The notes beneath the pieces were generated by a model. It made no database searches. It was given only the letters and a program-made list of their open reading frames with translations, and was not told the origin of the DNA. A stretch of 64,000 bases of DNA from Chaunax sp. Z400 (lineage: Eukaryota; Chordata; Actinopteri; Lophiiformes; Chaunacidae). The DNA is taken from assembly GCA_037577475.1 (NCBI GenBank), contig CM075197.1:25672150-25736149 (forward strand). Direction: 5' to 3'. This document shows positions 1 through 12,539 of this stretch, in pieces (the stretch's first letter is position 1; each line of letters opens with the position of its first letter). The translations under genes and the position numbers were made by a program.

Positions 1-864
1 ATTTATCTTAAAATTCTCAATATTAGTTTTCTGATTAATACCAATAACTCCATGTTTTCAGTTTCTGCAGCCCAGTCCGGTGTACAAGCATAAGCCTGTT
101 TAATTTCATGCAAACTGACTGAACCAGTATTTATGAGATGTAGGTTGAGAGAGTTAACAGCATGTGACTAGTTAGCATTAGCCCCCCAGGATAGCCAATC
201 AGCTCGGCGCCACAGGGTGGTGCTTCCCTGTGTTTTGTTGCCAGTCATTAGAATTTAGAGTTATGCACACAGCAAGGCTACACTTCTTCTAAGCAGCAAC
301 CACAAGAGAGAACTAGCAGTAATGAGTTAGCTATGCCGGCTAACGTTATATGACACACTACAATACTTGAGTAAGAATCGTCATTTAGATCCACTCCTGT
401 TTGCCCTGTTCAGTTACTGCAGTATGATGATCAGAGAAACTCATCACTTGTGTTTCACTTGACAGAAACCCATCATTTTTTTAGCAAGGCTTTTATTGTG
501 AAAGGGTCGCAGGTGTCCTTCCACATCTGAAATCTAGCTACTGCCGTCTTTTCTCAAGCTGCACCAGTCTTATTGTATTTTTAATTTTGATGTTAAACAT
601 TAGAAGAAGGAAAGTTGTGCGAAATAAAAACAGGATGTGTCACAGTTGTCCTGATGGTTTGATCCTATTTACTCATTATTTACTTATTCAACAAGTAGTG
701 GTCAAAATCTGCTACATCAGCCTGTTCTAGTGTTTGATGTCATATTAAACCGGTTTGAGCCAAACATGAACTGAAACATCATATCGAGGTTGTTGTGGTT
801 CTCGTCCCAAGTAAAAATCATTTATTCCTGTTTGTGGTTTTCTTCTCTTCTTCTGCCTGAACAG
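1..864 (+). other. Presumed intron of tbc1d17; no exon recognised
   Basis: The first recognisable tbc1d17 exon starts at 865 in mid-protein, so this stretch should be intron of a gene that begins outside the window. I saw no TBC1D17-like peptide between good splice signals here. The acceptor for the following exon is the AG at 863-864, preceded by a pyrimidine-rich tract. A very short or diverged exon could have been missed. Confidence 0.6.
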
Positions 865-1748
865 AGATTTATTCAGGACCCGTACGCCACGACATTTGGT
901 GGATTCTCCAAAGTCACCAATTTCTTCAGGGCGGCTCTTCGACCTCCAGATTCCCCGGCATACTCTCGTGTTTCTCAGGATCCCAGTTTGCCCTCCCAGC
1001 CGGATGACGAGCCCGGCTTCGAACTCATCACCTGTGTAAGAGAAGGAAGCAAAGAGAGCTCTTAGAGCACACAGTCAGAAACATGGACATTAAAGATTCG
1101 ATGTTTGTCTGTCTTTCCATTAAGGGGATGGAGCTCGGTCCCAGACCAGATGTAACCAGGGGACGACCTCTGGACAAATGGCGGGAGTTTCTGGACCCAA
1201 AGGGCCGAGTAAAGAACCCAGAGAAGGTCAAAGAGTTGGTGTTTAGAGGGGTAAGACTGTAAATACAGTACAAAGGATATCTGGTTTACTGTTTCAGCCC
1301 TCTGTCTACCACATGTACGTGTTTTAATACCATTCTTGTCTTCCAGGGCATCACGCCATCCCTCAGGAAGGAGGTGTGGAAGTTCCTGCTCGGCTTTTAT
1401 CCATGGAGCAGCACAGCCAAGGAAAGAGAGGACATTCTGCGCTTCAAAACGTTAGTGTTTTCACTTTGAGATGGTTAACACACTCATGTCTTTACCGTAA
1501 ATATGACGCTAGAGCTGGTAGCCGCTTAGCTTAGAGATTCTAGATAGACAACCGGCTAAGAAATAGTGTCGCTCAAACCTCCGGTAAAAGAACAAATTGT
1601 CTTTTTTTCCTACTTTTAACAGTTTTTATGTACATTAAACGGCAACATGTAGCATGTTTCATCAGTGAGATTTAGAGACGTTCCCAGGCTAGTCGTTTCA
1701 CCCCGTTTGCTTTTTTTTAAAGCTAAGCTAACTGACTGTCTGCTGTGG

Positions 1749-1779
<31 letters not shown>

Positions 1780-4700
1780 ATAGATAGATAGATAGATAGA
1801 TACTAATGGTTCCATCATGGTATTAGTTGTGTCCTGTCTCTCAGCAGACACGGACAGGACCGGAGAGAGACTGACATGTTTGTTTGTTTGGGGTTTTTTG
1901 TTTCCGCTCTGCATCTGGTGTAAATTCTTGACAGTTTAAGCTAGCTGGCTACTTTTTAACCTGCTCAGCAGGTGGCTAGCTAACAAAATAGCGTCTTCTG
2001 AGAGGAGGCGTACTACACAGCCTGCAGAAAGCAGATCGATGTGTATACGGATCAGAAGTGCCTGAACAGTGCTTAGATTTCACCTGATGCCCGTCTGTGT
2101 CTGCAGGGACGAGTACTTCAGAATGAAGGTGCAGTGGAAGTCAGTCAGCGAAGAGCAGGAGATGAGGAACTCCCTCCTCAGAGGATACAGAAGCCTGATA
2201 GGTCGGCTCTGCAGTCTGTCAAAAACAACAACAACACATACGATCGTATCAGTCGTCCGCCTTCGTTAAATGTTGTTTGTTCTGTCCTGACAGAGAGAGA
2301 CGTGAACCGGACAGACAGACACAATACGTTCTTCTCTGGGAACGACAACCCAGGCCTGACTCTGCTTCACGATGTGCTGATGACGTACTGCATGTACAAC
2401 TTCGATCTCGGTTTGTATTTCTGATTTGTTGGCAAACAGAGGCCTTCAAATACGAACATGCATGGTCAGTTAATGTGTCGACGAGTGCTTAGCATTTATA
2501 ATCCCTTATGAAATGAGGAGGTTCATATTTTCTGTGACTTTTAAAGGATGTTTATACGTTTCTACTGATCATTTCGGCCGATGTATCCATGTCACTCTGA
2601 CGCCTTTGTTTCCATTCATCCAGGTTACGTCCAGGGGATGAGCGATCTCCTCTCTCCTGTGCTGTTCGTCACCCAGAACGAGGTGGAGTCCTTCTGGTGT
2701 CTGACGGGTTTCATGGAGCTGGTGGTGAGTAGAAACTTCTCTCTTCTGAATTAGTTCAGCTTCAGTTCTCTTCCTCTGCTCGTCTTCAGTCGAGGCATCA
2801 GAGGTGATTCGGAAGCTGTGGACAGGAACGGCAACACAAAACAAACAGGAAGTTTGACTCAAACTGTTCCTGCTTAGTGAAATGTTTCCTGCAAAATGAC
2901 TCAATGCCTCATCGGTAGTTCTAAATTTCTGTCAGTTTAATTGTTTTATTGGATGTCTTTCAGTTTGATCTTTGTTAAGGTCTCTAACAGAATACATGTC
3001 TGTATGAGGGGAGATTAAATGGATTGTTTTCCTGTTTATCTGTGCAGCACCAGAACTTTGAAGAGTCTCAGGAGGCCATGAAGCAGCAGCTCCTTCAGCT
3101 CAGTATCCTGCTGAAGGCTCTGGACCCGGAGCTGTGTGACTTCCTGGGTGAGTCAGCTGATACTCATCCAGTGAGACTGGAGAATCAAGAACAGCCAATG
3201 AGAGGCTTTTTTTAGTATAATGCAGGTTTTACATTAGAATCTATAAATCTATACATTTACTGCAGGTGCAAGTTCATGAACGTCTCCTGTAAAATGTGTT
3301 GAAGGCTTGACTCTTGATATTGCATAGTTACAAAGAGCACAATCTTCTTTTTTTTTTCTTTTTTTGTTTTGTTCATTATATTAAAACAGTCTTTGTTCCG
3401 TCAGACTCTCAGGACAGCGGCTCCCTCTGCTTCTGTTTCCGGTGGCTTCTCATCTGGTTCAAGAGAGAGTTTCCCTTCGAGGACATCCTCACGTTGTGGG
3501 AGGTGAGGGAACCGTCGCTGCATCGACTCAAAGACATTTTTATATAACGCTGAAGAAGAACAACACGTGAAGCTTATTTCACTCCTGTTTAAAGCGTGAT
3601 GGTTTGTGTAATAGTGTGTCTTATCTAATGTACAGGTGTTGCTTTATAAGATGCTTCTTTCTTTTTTTTTTTACGTCTTCAGGTCCTCTGGTCTCGTCTT
3701 CCGTGTGACAACTTCCACCTGCTGATCGCCTGCTCCATCCTGGAGTCCCAGAGAGGAGAGCTGATTGGCTCAGACCACGACTTTAACACTATTCTGAAAG
3801 TGTGTATTCTCTATATATATGTGTGTGTGTGGAGTTCAGTCATCTATAAATGTCCTCATCTTCCTTCATGAACCTGCTTTGTGAATTCTCTGCAGCACAT
3901 TAACGAGCTGACGATGAAGCTGGACGTGCAGACTGTTCTGTGTGACGCAGAGGCCATCTACCTGCAGCTGGTTCAGTGCAAGGTGAGAGACGGGGGTGTC
4001 CTGGGCCGGCAGGGTCCATCGTGGAGTCGGTGCTGTGATCTCAGGGTACCTTCACACCTAAACTGTTTCGGTTCAGACGTTTTAAGATGATCCAAACTAA
4101 GCGGTCGTTTACACGACGACCGATTCACCCAAAAACGGAAAACCTTCTGTCGCCTTTTGGCCGTCCGTTTACTTTTTTAGATAAAAATGTGGAAAACGTG
4201 AATGAAATTTGCAAAACATATACCTTAAATGATATTTAATGTATTTATTTCTATGCATAATTATGCTCTACTATAATAGAATCTTTTTCAATAAGTTCTT
4301 ATGATATGTTTACTTTGTTTGTTCCTCTGATTTTGCTTCTGCAGGATCTAAATTGTTGATTGCAACTTTTTCCCATTTAAAATCCTCCAGCATTTGCAAT
4401 TTCCAATATATCCATCAGAATCCCTTTAGAGTCCGGTCAGATCTGTGCCTCTCTAGTGTTTAGAAGTGGATCAACTGCATTTCAAACGCATGGAAAAAAT
4501 CCACAAGTTGAAACCAAACTGTTGAACTTTTCAGGATTCGCACAAACAAAGATGGAATCCAGACTTAGATGATGGCAGTTCTTCGTCTCTGTCATGCATT
4601 ATCACTTGAATTTGACGCCTCCTCTCCTCCTCTGCCTGCACAGGAGCTTCCTCTCAAGGTGCAGCAGGTTATGGGTCTCTACGTGCCCCCCAGCTCTGAG

Positions 4701-4823
4701 GACGACAGCTCAGACTCCCCGAGCAGCGAGTCAAACCTCCTCAGCCAATCGGAGGCAGGAGCTGCTGCTGCTGCTGCTTCTAGTCCAGCAGGAAGTCCCG
4801 CAGGAAGTCCCGCCTGTCCTTAA
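865..4823 (+). CDS. tbc1d17: TBC1 domain family member 17, Rab GTPase-activating protein (3' part, 11 exons)
   Basis: Exons read as 865-1035, 1125-1250, 1347-1450, 2107-2201, 2294-2410, 2624-2724, 3048-3147, 3405-3502, 3683-3799, 3896-3982 and 4644-4823; phases agree throughout and give 431 residues plus a stop. Human TBC1D17 has 648 residues, so roughly the first third lies left of the window. The TBC domain is visible with both catalytic fingers: the arginine finger in IERDVNRTDR (exon at 2294) and the glutamine finger in YVQGMSDL (exon at 2624). MELVHQNFEESQEAMK and FCFRWLLIWFKREFPF match TBC1D17 better than its paralogue TBC1D15, and the neighbours nucb1, ppfia3 and ntf4 agree. TBC proteins speed GTP hydrolysis by Rab GTPases; TBC1D17 is linked to Rab8 and endosomal or autophagic traffic. 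The C-terminal tail is acidic and serine-rich, then has a poly-alanine run and GSP repeats (4759-4820), unlike the human tail. Confidence 0.93.
1752..1801. repeat. Compound tetranucleotide microsatellite (ACAG)n(ATAG)n
   Basis: About seven ACAG units run directly into about five ATAG units inside the tbc1d17 intron between the exons ending at 1450 and starting at 2107. It also accounts for the spurious minus-strand reading frame there. Confidence 0.95.
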
Positions 4824-5480
4824 AACCAGCAGCTCAGCTGGTGGACGGATGACAAGACATGAATGGAAGACATTTGTGTGTAAAGTAAAGAATATGAATG
4901 TTGTATAGGATCCAATGACAGGGAATGAAGACTGTTATTACTGTCTGTCAGGGGCAGGGGGCGCCGTTGATGTCGTTTTCCTTTAATGTTCCCATGAATA
5001 CAAGTGAAGATATTTAGAATTAAATATACTCTCATTGCTTTTTCTTTCTTTAAGTTCTCCTTTTTTCCATGATGCCTTTGTTTACATGTCCAGTGTCTCT
5101 GATGAAGAAGACTGCCAGGCTTTCTGCTCTTCATCCTCCTTTTGACGCAGCTATTTATCCACAGATTTTCTTTTTTTAATAATCGCGTTCATCTCCACCT
5201 TTTTTTCTCGCAGTTTGCTCTCAGCTCATTTTGCTAGGTTTGGTGCCGACTTCCCATGGCGTCACCTCGCTGCTGCTCCTGCAAAGGGAGGAAGATGAAG
5301 GCCCGAGTTCACTGACAGCACCTTGTTATTATTGTACGATGCCATTCCAGGTCTATGCAACGTTTTTGCATGCCTAGTTGTTTTCATTCATTGTATTTAA
5401 AGCCTTGTAATTATCTGTAATATCTCGTCACATCCTCATCCGCTGATCGTTAACCAAATAAATGGTTGAATCTTAATAAA
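4824..5480 (+). other. tbc1d17: tbc1d17 3' untranslated region with two polyadenylation signals
   Basis: No coding potential follows the stop at 4821-4823. Two canonical AATAAA hexamers occur at 5457-5462 and 5475-5480, which would give a 3' UTR of about 650-680 bases. Transcript data would be needed to choose between them. Confidence 0.7.
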
Positions 5481-7095
5481 ACTCAGACTTTCTCTTCTTT
5501 CCTTTCACTAAACTGTATTTTACAGCCAGGATCTGATTTATTCATTTATTTAAGTACATAGCAAAAACCATTACCACACAGGAAGTTGAATCAACACCTC
5601 TTTAAAACTGTCAACAAAATGTGAACATAATAGCCTCTTAGAAGGGATTTTATTACAGAGCTGCTCCATTAGAATGAATTATTTTAGCTCGCTGTACCTA
5701 ATAAGCTGCCAGCTGAGTGGATAAACGAAGCTAGTTTGCTACAGCAGTCCTCAGATGTTCTCCTATACAAATACATGAAGAGAAAATACAGACGGATCAA
5801 CACAAAAGTCGAGAAATAGCAACACAACAGCACAAAATGCAACTAATATCAACAGGAAAATACACAAAACACGAGTTTCAATACAAGCAAATTTAATGGA
5901 ATGATCAAAACGTAAAACAGCTGATATTTCATTAATTGTTGATAACATGTTCTAATGTAAGCAGAATAATTGATGTCAATAACTTTAAACCCTCCTGTGA
6001 AACATCCATAAATGGATGCTGCTCTTTAAACAGACAATAATTATATGAATAAATATAAATAATATAATGTAAAATAAATATAAATTTAAAAAATAAAATA
6101 TCTTTTTAAGGGAAAGTTGAAAATATCTCACATTAATAAACATTTAATCTAATATATCATAAATAAATGACAAATACTCATTGCTGTTGTAACAGTAACT
6201 AATTGTTTATTTAGTCTCTTAACTTGTGAACTGGTTAAACTTTGGCCTCTCCCCCCTCCTCCCCTCCTCCCCCGCTGGCCAGCAGGTGTCTGTGTGAGGA
6301 TGAAAAAAAGACCTCTGTTCTCCACTGTCCCGGGAAATGAGCTGGAAAATGAGGGGCGGGGAGCCACACCTCCTTCTCAGGACCTGCTGCACTCCTCTTT
6401 TGGATGCTCTCTGTCTCTCTCCTCCTCGATCCGTGTTGTTTGAATACAGCTGTATGAATTTAACAGGGTGCTTAAACAGGCCGGCGATCTGTCACCCCCG
6501 TTGCTCCTACCACCTCCTCCCCCCTCCCTCCCTCCGTCCACCCCAAACCTGACCTCACTTGACTGGCGGAGCCAAACTTCCTCAGTCCTTCATTCGAACT
6601 CAATCTGCTTTCAGCTGCTCTCAAAGCCTGTTTTATGGGCGAAGGCCTTGTCAACAGCTTTAAGCCCCATTTTCTCCCACTAATGCTACAATCGACTTAG
6701 TGTTGTTGGATTAAGGCCCCTTCATGTTGTCATTATAATGATCTGGTTTGAGATTTGACCCCCTGATACCAGGAGTATGGTATCAGCATACTTAAAGTAT
6801 TACAATAGTGTAAGTATCATTGTGCAGTAAGATGTTCTCTGTCAGTGTTTGATTATTATATATGATGTTTTGGTCATTTTATTTTTGTTTCAATTGTTTT
6901 TTTGTTTGTTTGCTTGTTTTTTTTCACATTTTCGAACAAGTCCCCATCTGCTCCAGTTGTTTTGGAAAATCCTGCTTTTCCATTTCAGTCCATTTAAGCC
7001 CCTTTTCCACAGCATAGTACCAGCTCTACTCTATTCTACTCGACTGGACTGGACTCGGCTCGGCTTGGTTCTCTGCAGGTCGTTTTCCATTGCTG

Positions 7096-7545
7096 ATGGG
7101 ACCTCCTCACGGTAGATTGGTGCAGCGCGAAACTGCCATCAGTCCAGACTTGTCACCCATTGAAAATGTTTGGTGAGCTATGAAACATAAACAGGGACAA
7201 AGGAGACCCTGAACTCTGGAGCAGAATGGAAAACATTCCACTTTCAAAATGACATCAGCTGATCTCCTCAGCTCCCAAACGCTGACAGTGTTGTTAAAAG
7301 AAGAGGTGATGCAACACACTGGTGAACATGACCCTGTCCAACTTTTTTGTGTCGCTGGCATCAAATTCTTAATGAGGATAAAATTTATAAAGTAAATTTT
7401 TCTGTTTCAACATTTGAAATGTTGTCTTTATGCTATTTTCAATTACATACTGTATGAGGTTTCAGTGATTTTCACATCATGGGATACCGTTCTTATTTAG
7501 ATTTTACACAGCCTCCCAACTGTTTTTGGAAACAGGTTCAATGTG
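7096..7545 (+). pseudogene. Degenerate Tc1/mariner-type transposase C-terminus and 3' end
   Basis: Translated on the plus strand, 7138-7173 gives ISPDLSPIENVW, the well-known SPDLxPIEN block around the last catalytic region of Tc1/mariner transposases. It is followed at once by a stop (7174-7176) and further stops and frame changes, so it is dead. The tail (about 7490-7542) reads as the element terminus, ending in CCCAACTGTTTTTGGAAACAGG, and a related terminus lies at about 46735-46765. Family assignment rests on the motif; the left boundary is uncertain. Confidence 0.7.
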
Positions 7546-9394
7546 TAAAAAGTTTGAAAAGCTAGAACAGATAATAAATAAAGAACACCCCGAAATAGTC
7601 ATGGGAAACTTGCAAAAGAAGTCCAGAAGGGACCAATCACAACCATCCAATCTGAGGATAAATAATAAGTATAAACCATTTAGATTTGATGCTCTCTGTT
7701 CTGATTAGACATCTTATTAGAACTTCTCATAGTTGTTGAGTATTTTTTTATTGACAATGTTTTTTTCCTTTTACTTGATGTCTTTTGTTCTTTACTTGAT
7801 ATCTGATCAAATATAAACCATCAGTCTTGTAAAATAATTTCTATTTGAGTTGAAGCCAAGTAACTTCAAGTGTCATTGACATTTAATAGAACTGAATGTG
7901 CTGAAAATCAGACTTGATAGAATCTCGTCCAACCAAATTAATTTTTGTCACAGTACGTATGAATCTACTTTTTAGGTGATAGTCGGTGAAGCTGCTCATC
8001 GGCTCCACGTTGAATAGAATGAATTATTGATGCTCAGCTGAAATCCGCCGTCCATTTAACTCCTATTTGAAACACGAGCTGCCATTGAAACCCTAATGTG
8101 TGAAAAGCCACCTGTAATGACTGTCAAATACAATCTGTATTCTCCACTGGGGAGTTGACCCCATTGTGGCCGTCAGAGGAGTCCCCCGGGGGAGCGTGTG
8201 AAGAGTGTGTCTACGCCATGAATGTGTGAAGCGTGTTGTGTGTTGTGAGGAGCCAGCAGCAGCAGGCAGAAGGCCAGAGGCTGTTGTCTGACACTGATTT
8301 GTAAAGGGAGACAATACGGCTCATTGACCTGCCCGGCTCCACTGTCTGTTGCACATACCTCGCCCGGCCCTCGCTGCTCTTTAAACACGAGCAGCAGATT
8401 GCCTCAGGCGCAGGGAGGGGAGGCCACAGGTTGCTTTGACAATGAGAAACCTCAGAGGAGACCGTATGAAGAGGGGGGATATTTTACAGAGAAAAAAATA
8501 TCCTGAAAACTTGGTTTTAAGATCTGAGGCTGAGTCAGAATCAGAATGTTCTAAAAATGATTGTTGTTCTTATATTATTGTGAGGTTTTATTTTTCATTC
8601 CCTCACAAACCATGTAAAACACTATCGCCTTGAAAAGTGCTGTATGAATAAAGTTTTTAAGATTTATTTATCTATCCTTTAGATAATTGCTTTAAGAAAT
8701 ATAAGATAAATACAGCAGAGACCTCGATACTGTTTCCTGCTAAATCTTGTCAGGATGTAAAAACTTTATAAAACAGTTTTTAAACTGGTGGCTCCTAAAC
8801 TTTCACTTAGAATGGATAGTAATAGAATATTTTGCTGTTATGTGGTTTATAAAAAGGTCTAAAACAGTGACTAAGGTGACATCGCCTAATAGATTTGTTC
8901 AAAAACACAAAGTTGGTCAATTTACTTTCATATAAGACGAAGAAACAAGCATAAAATAGTTCAATTTTCAATATTAAAAAAATAAATAAAATGCTTAAAA
9001 TCACCAAAATATCAGTACATGGGAGATGTGTACATAAAGTTTTGTGAAAAAAGATTGAATCGTTTTTTTTAGTTATTCCCCAGAAAACCTCCACTGAGAC
9101 AAACACACTCACAGAATGAGCTAAAGTTCAACTAGTAACCATGGAAACGAAACAATACAAAGGATAAAAGTTGCTAAATAGCAAAAAGCACCACTTCTGG
9201 ATTCGGGGAAGGAAAATAAAGGAGTTCTTACTTGAGAAGTTGTCTTTTTTTGTCTTGAAAAATATCAAAATGATTGACGAATTTTCAGAATTGTTTCTGA
9301 TTCTGTCAGTCAAATAATCAATTCAGTTATTAATTATCTCATCGCTATGTTTCTGAACAGATTAATTTGAATAATTTGCAGACATATTTATATT

Positions 9395-9625
9395 ACATAT
9401 ACTAATTATATAGATATTTAATTATGACATAATATTATAATATTATAATAAAATAAAATATTATTAAATATCAATATAATGTTTAATCATATAGATATTT
9501 GATTAATAATAATATAATAATAATAACTGATAATTTAATATATTATCATAACTACATATAATATTAAATATCAATTATATTACATAGATATTTGAATTTA
9601 AATTATTTTATTATTAAGTACCAAA
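9395..9625. repeat. AT-rich low-complexity block
   Basis: Nearly pure A/T with repeated TAATATTATAATA-like words. No coding or structural feature is apparent. Confidence 0.85.
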
Positions 9626-9975
9626 CCAATTATAAGTTAATACAAAAACAATCTGAACCAAACAGTTCCTGCAGCGGGATTTTCCATCCTTCCACACTCG
9701 GACATCTTTCCTCTGCTGCTCCCGTTGTAAACAAACACCATCATCCTTTTGTCATCCATTCCCATTGTCAGAGTCTGGATGTGACCTTTCCTCTCCTCTC
9801 TCTGCTCTCACCCCTCGCAGCCTTTTCTTTTCCTCCCCTCTTTCTTTCACTGCCGAAGACAAGCTGTTGCTCTGTCCCTGCGGGCCACTCCCTCCCTTGT
9901 CCTCTTTTCTCCTCCCCTCCATCCCTCTCTCTCTCTCTCCCCTGCTCTCCATCTTTTCGTCCTCTCCCCACCTGT

Positions 9976-10106
9976 TGGAGCAATTGTTGCTCAGGCCACA
10001 TTGTTGTCTTCTTCTTATTTTATTTCAGTCACGAGGGTCCACGCCCCCCTTCTACGGTCTTGTTCCTCCCCTCTGTGCCACTCCCTCACCCCTGCTGGGT
10101 ATAAAA
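9976..10106 (+). promoter_or_regulatory. ccndx: Core promoter of ccndx with TATA box
   Basis: A canonical TATA box (TATAAAAG) lies at 10100-10107. That predicts a start near 10130 and a 5' UTR of about 160 bases before the ATG at 10293. Upstream, at 9983-9988 and 10000-10005, are two ATTGTT words fitting SOX-type sites. The first sits inside an inverted repeat, GAGCAA-TTG-TTGCTC (9979-9993). The TATA call is strong by sequence; the transcription start and factor sites are inferred. Confidence 0.6.
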
Positions 10107-10292
10107 GTCAGATACAAGAGTTGAGGAGTGATTTTCAGCAGAGCCACAGAAAGACTAAACTATTTTTAAAAGTGCAAAGGAGGATCTGTGAGGATTTCCC
10201 AGCTTCCTCCGCTCACAGAGGGAGACTAGCTGCTGCCTGACTTTGCAACTTGGACATAAACAAGCTCTTATTTTACCCAGCAGGCTGTGCAG

Positions 10293-11855
10293 ATGGACAA
10301 AGGCATGTCTGTGTCTCTGTGGTGCGAGGAGGTGGAGGACGACCAGAGTCAGGACCAGGGCCAGGCTGAGGCCCAGGGCCACATCACAGGCTCCTCTCAG
10401 CTGCGGGCCGCCTGGGACCCCACAGTGTCCGGGCATCGCGTCATCCAGAGGCTGCTTCATGTGGAGGAGAGGTACATGCCCTCCATGCTCTACATCACCC
10501 TAATCCAGAGGGATCCGGAGCGCAGGGAGGAGCTCGCCAAATGGGCCCTGGAGGTACGAAAGTCCCTTCTCTGTGTTCCTGATGAGTGATGTCATCCTTC
10601 AGGTGTGACACTGACATCTCACACCCTTTTTTTTCCTCCCTCCAGGTGTGCTGCGAGTGCGGTTGTGACGAGGCAGTGTTCCCCCTGTCTGTCTCTCTGA
10701 TGGATCGCTTCCTGTCTGCCTCTCTGTCTCTACCTGTCTCACCGTTCTGCCTCGGTGCCGGCTGCATCCTCATCGCCTCCAAACTCACAGAGTGCGACAA
10801 CGTCACCGCTGACACCCTCTGTGCTGCAGCTGAATACAGCTTTCAGCCTTCCAGCCTGAGGGTAAGTTGGTCACACAGCAGCCACACAGTAGCTATGGGT
10901 TGATATCGTCGCCACCTTTAATCCAACTCAGTCTGGCATTGAGTTAAACCTCGATTACAAGAGTTGCAGCAGCAGCTGATGGAAAGAAAATGTTACTGAT
11001 TTATTTCTCTTGAACCTTAGGATCCCTATCAACCAGCTTAAAACATTCATTTCTAAACCGGGGCTGCAACCAACTTTTTTCAATACTGATTTTTATCTAT
11101 ATTTGATCAATCAAAGAATTTATTGTACATTAGATATAATAATGACAGATGCCTCAAAATTAGGAAATGGAGCGTGTCATCCTGGCCACCCTCCGGTGGG
11201 ATACAGCAGCAGTGACTCCGCAGGACTTCCTTCCACATTTCCTTGCATCCATGGGGGAGAGAGGAGACAGCAGTGACTCTGAGAGGGACCTGTTCTCCAC
11301 GCTGCGGCGACACAGCGACACGCTGGCTGCCATGTGTGCCTGTGACTCCCGCTTTCTGGGAGCACCACCGTCACTTGTTGCTGCAGCATCACTGAACTGT
11401 GCCCTGCGAGGTCTGGGCAACAGGGGCCCCTCTCAGCTGGCTGTTATGGGTGAAACACTGGCGGAGCTCTGCCAGACAGACCTGGTGAGTAAACCTGAAG
11501 GCAGGCCTGTTTATTTGATTTTTAATTTTTATATTTTTTTGTATAAGAGATGAGAGTTGCAAGAATATCCAGTTTTGTGCAGATAGACTAACAATACTTG
11601 TGTTTTTAAGGATGTGCTTTTTTTTTTTACAGTCATGCCAAATAAAAGAGGAGATTTGCTTCTATTATAAAAAATAATTGATTTTATGCATGTCCTGCTT
11701 CCCAGGCAGTGCTGCACTGCTACAGTGAGATGATCGAATATGCCCTCCGACAGCGGCTGAGGAGTGGGCTTCAGCAGGGACCCATGGAGAAAGATGAGGA
11801 GGTGGAGAACGAAAGGGCCGGGACGCCTACTGACATGAGAGAGATTGATTTCTAA
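10293..11855 (+). CDS. ccndx: D-type cyclin, most like cyclin Dx (4 exons)
   Basis: Exons 10293-10553, 10646-10861, 11164-11484 and 11706-11855 join in frame to 315 residues. The first in-frame ATG is 10293; an upstream GTG at 10287 is not a plausible start. D-cyclin hallmarks are present: an N-terminal LxCxE retinoblastoma-binding motif (LWCEE), the cyclin box (HRVIQRLLHVEERYMP; WALEVCCECGCDEAVFPL; MDRFLSA), the lysine and glutamate matching cyclin D1 K112 and E141 (IASKLTE and EMERV), the second fold (LRWDTAAVTPQDF), and the C-terminal GTPTDMREID carrying the threonine matching D1 T286, whose phosphorylation drives export and degradation. The product should bind CDK4/6 and promote G1 progression. 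Divergence from D1, D2 and D3 in the N-terminal helix and loop points to ccndx, known from frog and fish and linked to motor-neuron progenitors in frog. A highly diverged copy of another D cyclin is the main alternative. Confidence 0.8.
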
Positions 11856-12240
11856 ATCAACTGCTGCATCAATCAGAACCTCTCAAATTCATCAGTCAAA
11901 CTGATATAAATTGATTATGACCTCAAAATACTCTGACATGTTTTTATATTTTGAAATTATTTTATTGAGTGACGATTAATTTATTTTCAATTTATTTATT
12001 TGTAAACAGTTTTTATGTGTTTATCATATGCCATATTTTATTATGTACTGTATTTCTATCAATTTAATGTAGGCTTAGATGTTATTTTGACAGAAAATAT
12101 TTATACCTTTAACTTATTATGACGTGCAATTGTTGATTCTTTTGATGTTAAGTTATTTCAATTTGCCATGACTTTGTGTTTTTGTACTGAATTAAATATA
12201 CATCTATTTTTCAAAGCAATTAAACGTTTAAAACGTTTGT
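11856..12240 (+). other. ccndx: Probable ccndx 3' UTR
   Basis: AT-rich noncoding sequence after the stop. ATTAAA, a common variant polyadenylation signal, occurs at 12191-12196 and again near 12220. No other feature is seen. Confidence 0.5.
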
Positions 12241-12539
12241 ATTATGCTGCCTTCACTTACGTTTAATAAGGTAGTAATTCTTAAAATTAAGTTTGTGTTA
12301 CAATCCATCCACTTTTGGTGGAACATAAAAAGGACAAGTGACAAGATTAAATGTAATGGTGTCTGATTTAGACTATTTAAGAATGTGCCTAATTTGTTAT
12401 TATGAGATGACATCACTTTCACTATCACAGCTCAACAATTCGATGATAACCAAATAATTTTTTCCTTTTAATCATATTATTTCTAATCGTACCTGAAAGC
12501 AGCATCTTGGACCGAGTTCTAATCATACTATGGCGACGC

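Larger units (their letters stand above)
5481..9960. other. Intergenic region between tbc1d17 and ccndx
   Basis: No gene is recognised. It contains AT-rich low-complexity stretches (about 6030-6180 and 9395-9625), a pyrimidine-rich block (6245-6275), a degenerate pyrimidine-rich repeat (about 7003-7095) and a dead Tc1/mariner-type fragment (7096-7545). The long reading frames at 9592-10104 fall in C/T-rich sequence and look fortuitous. Confidence 0.75.

Noticed and set aside
9592..10104. 170-codon plus-strand open frame upstream of ccndx
   Set aside because: It lies in C/T-rich sequence open in several frames and overlaps the ccndx promoter; composition explains it.
10287..10292. Upstream start for ccndx at 10287
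   Set aside because: The codon is GTG, not ATG; the ATG at 10293 is the plausible start.
10646..10861. Loss of a CDK-contact lysine in the ccndx cyclin box
   Set aside because: I first aligned the lysine to CECGCDEAVF. Recounting cyclin D1 puts K112 at the ASK motif, and IASKLTE keeps it, so the CDK-activating pair is intact.
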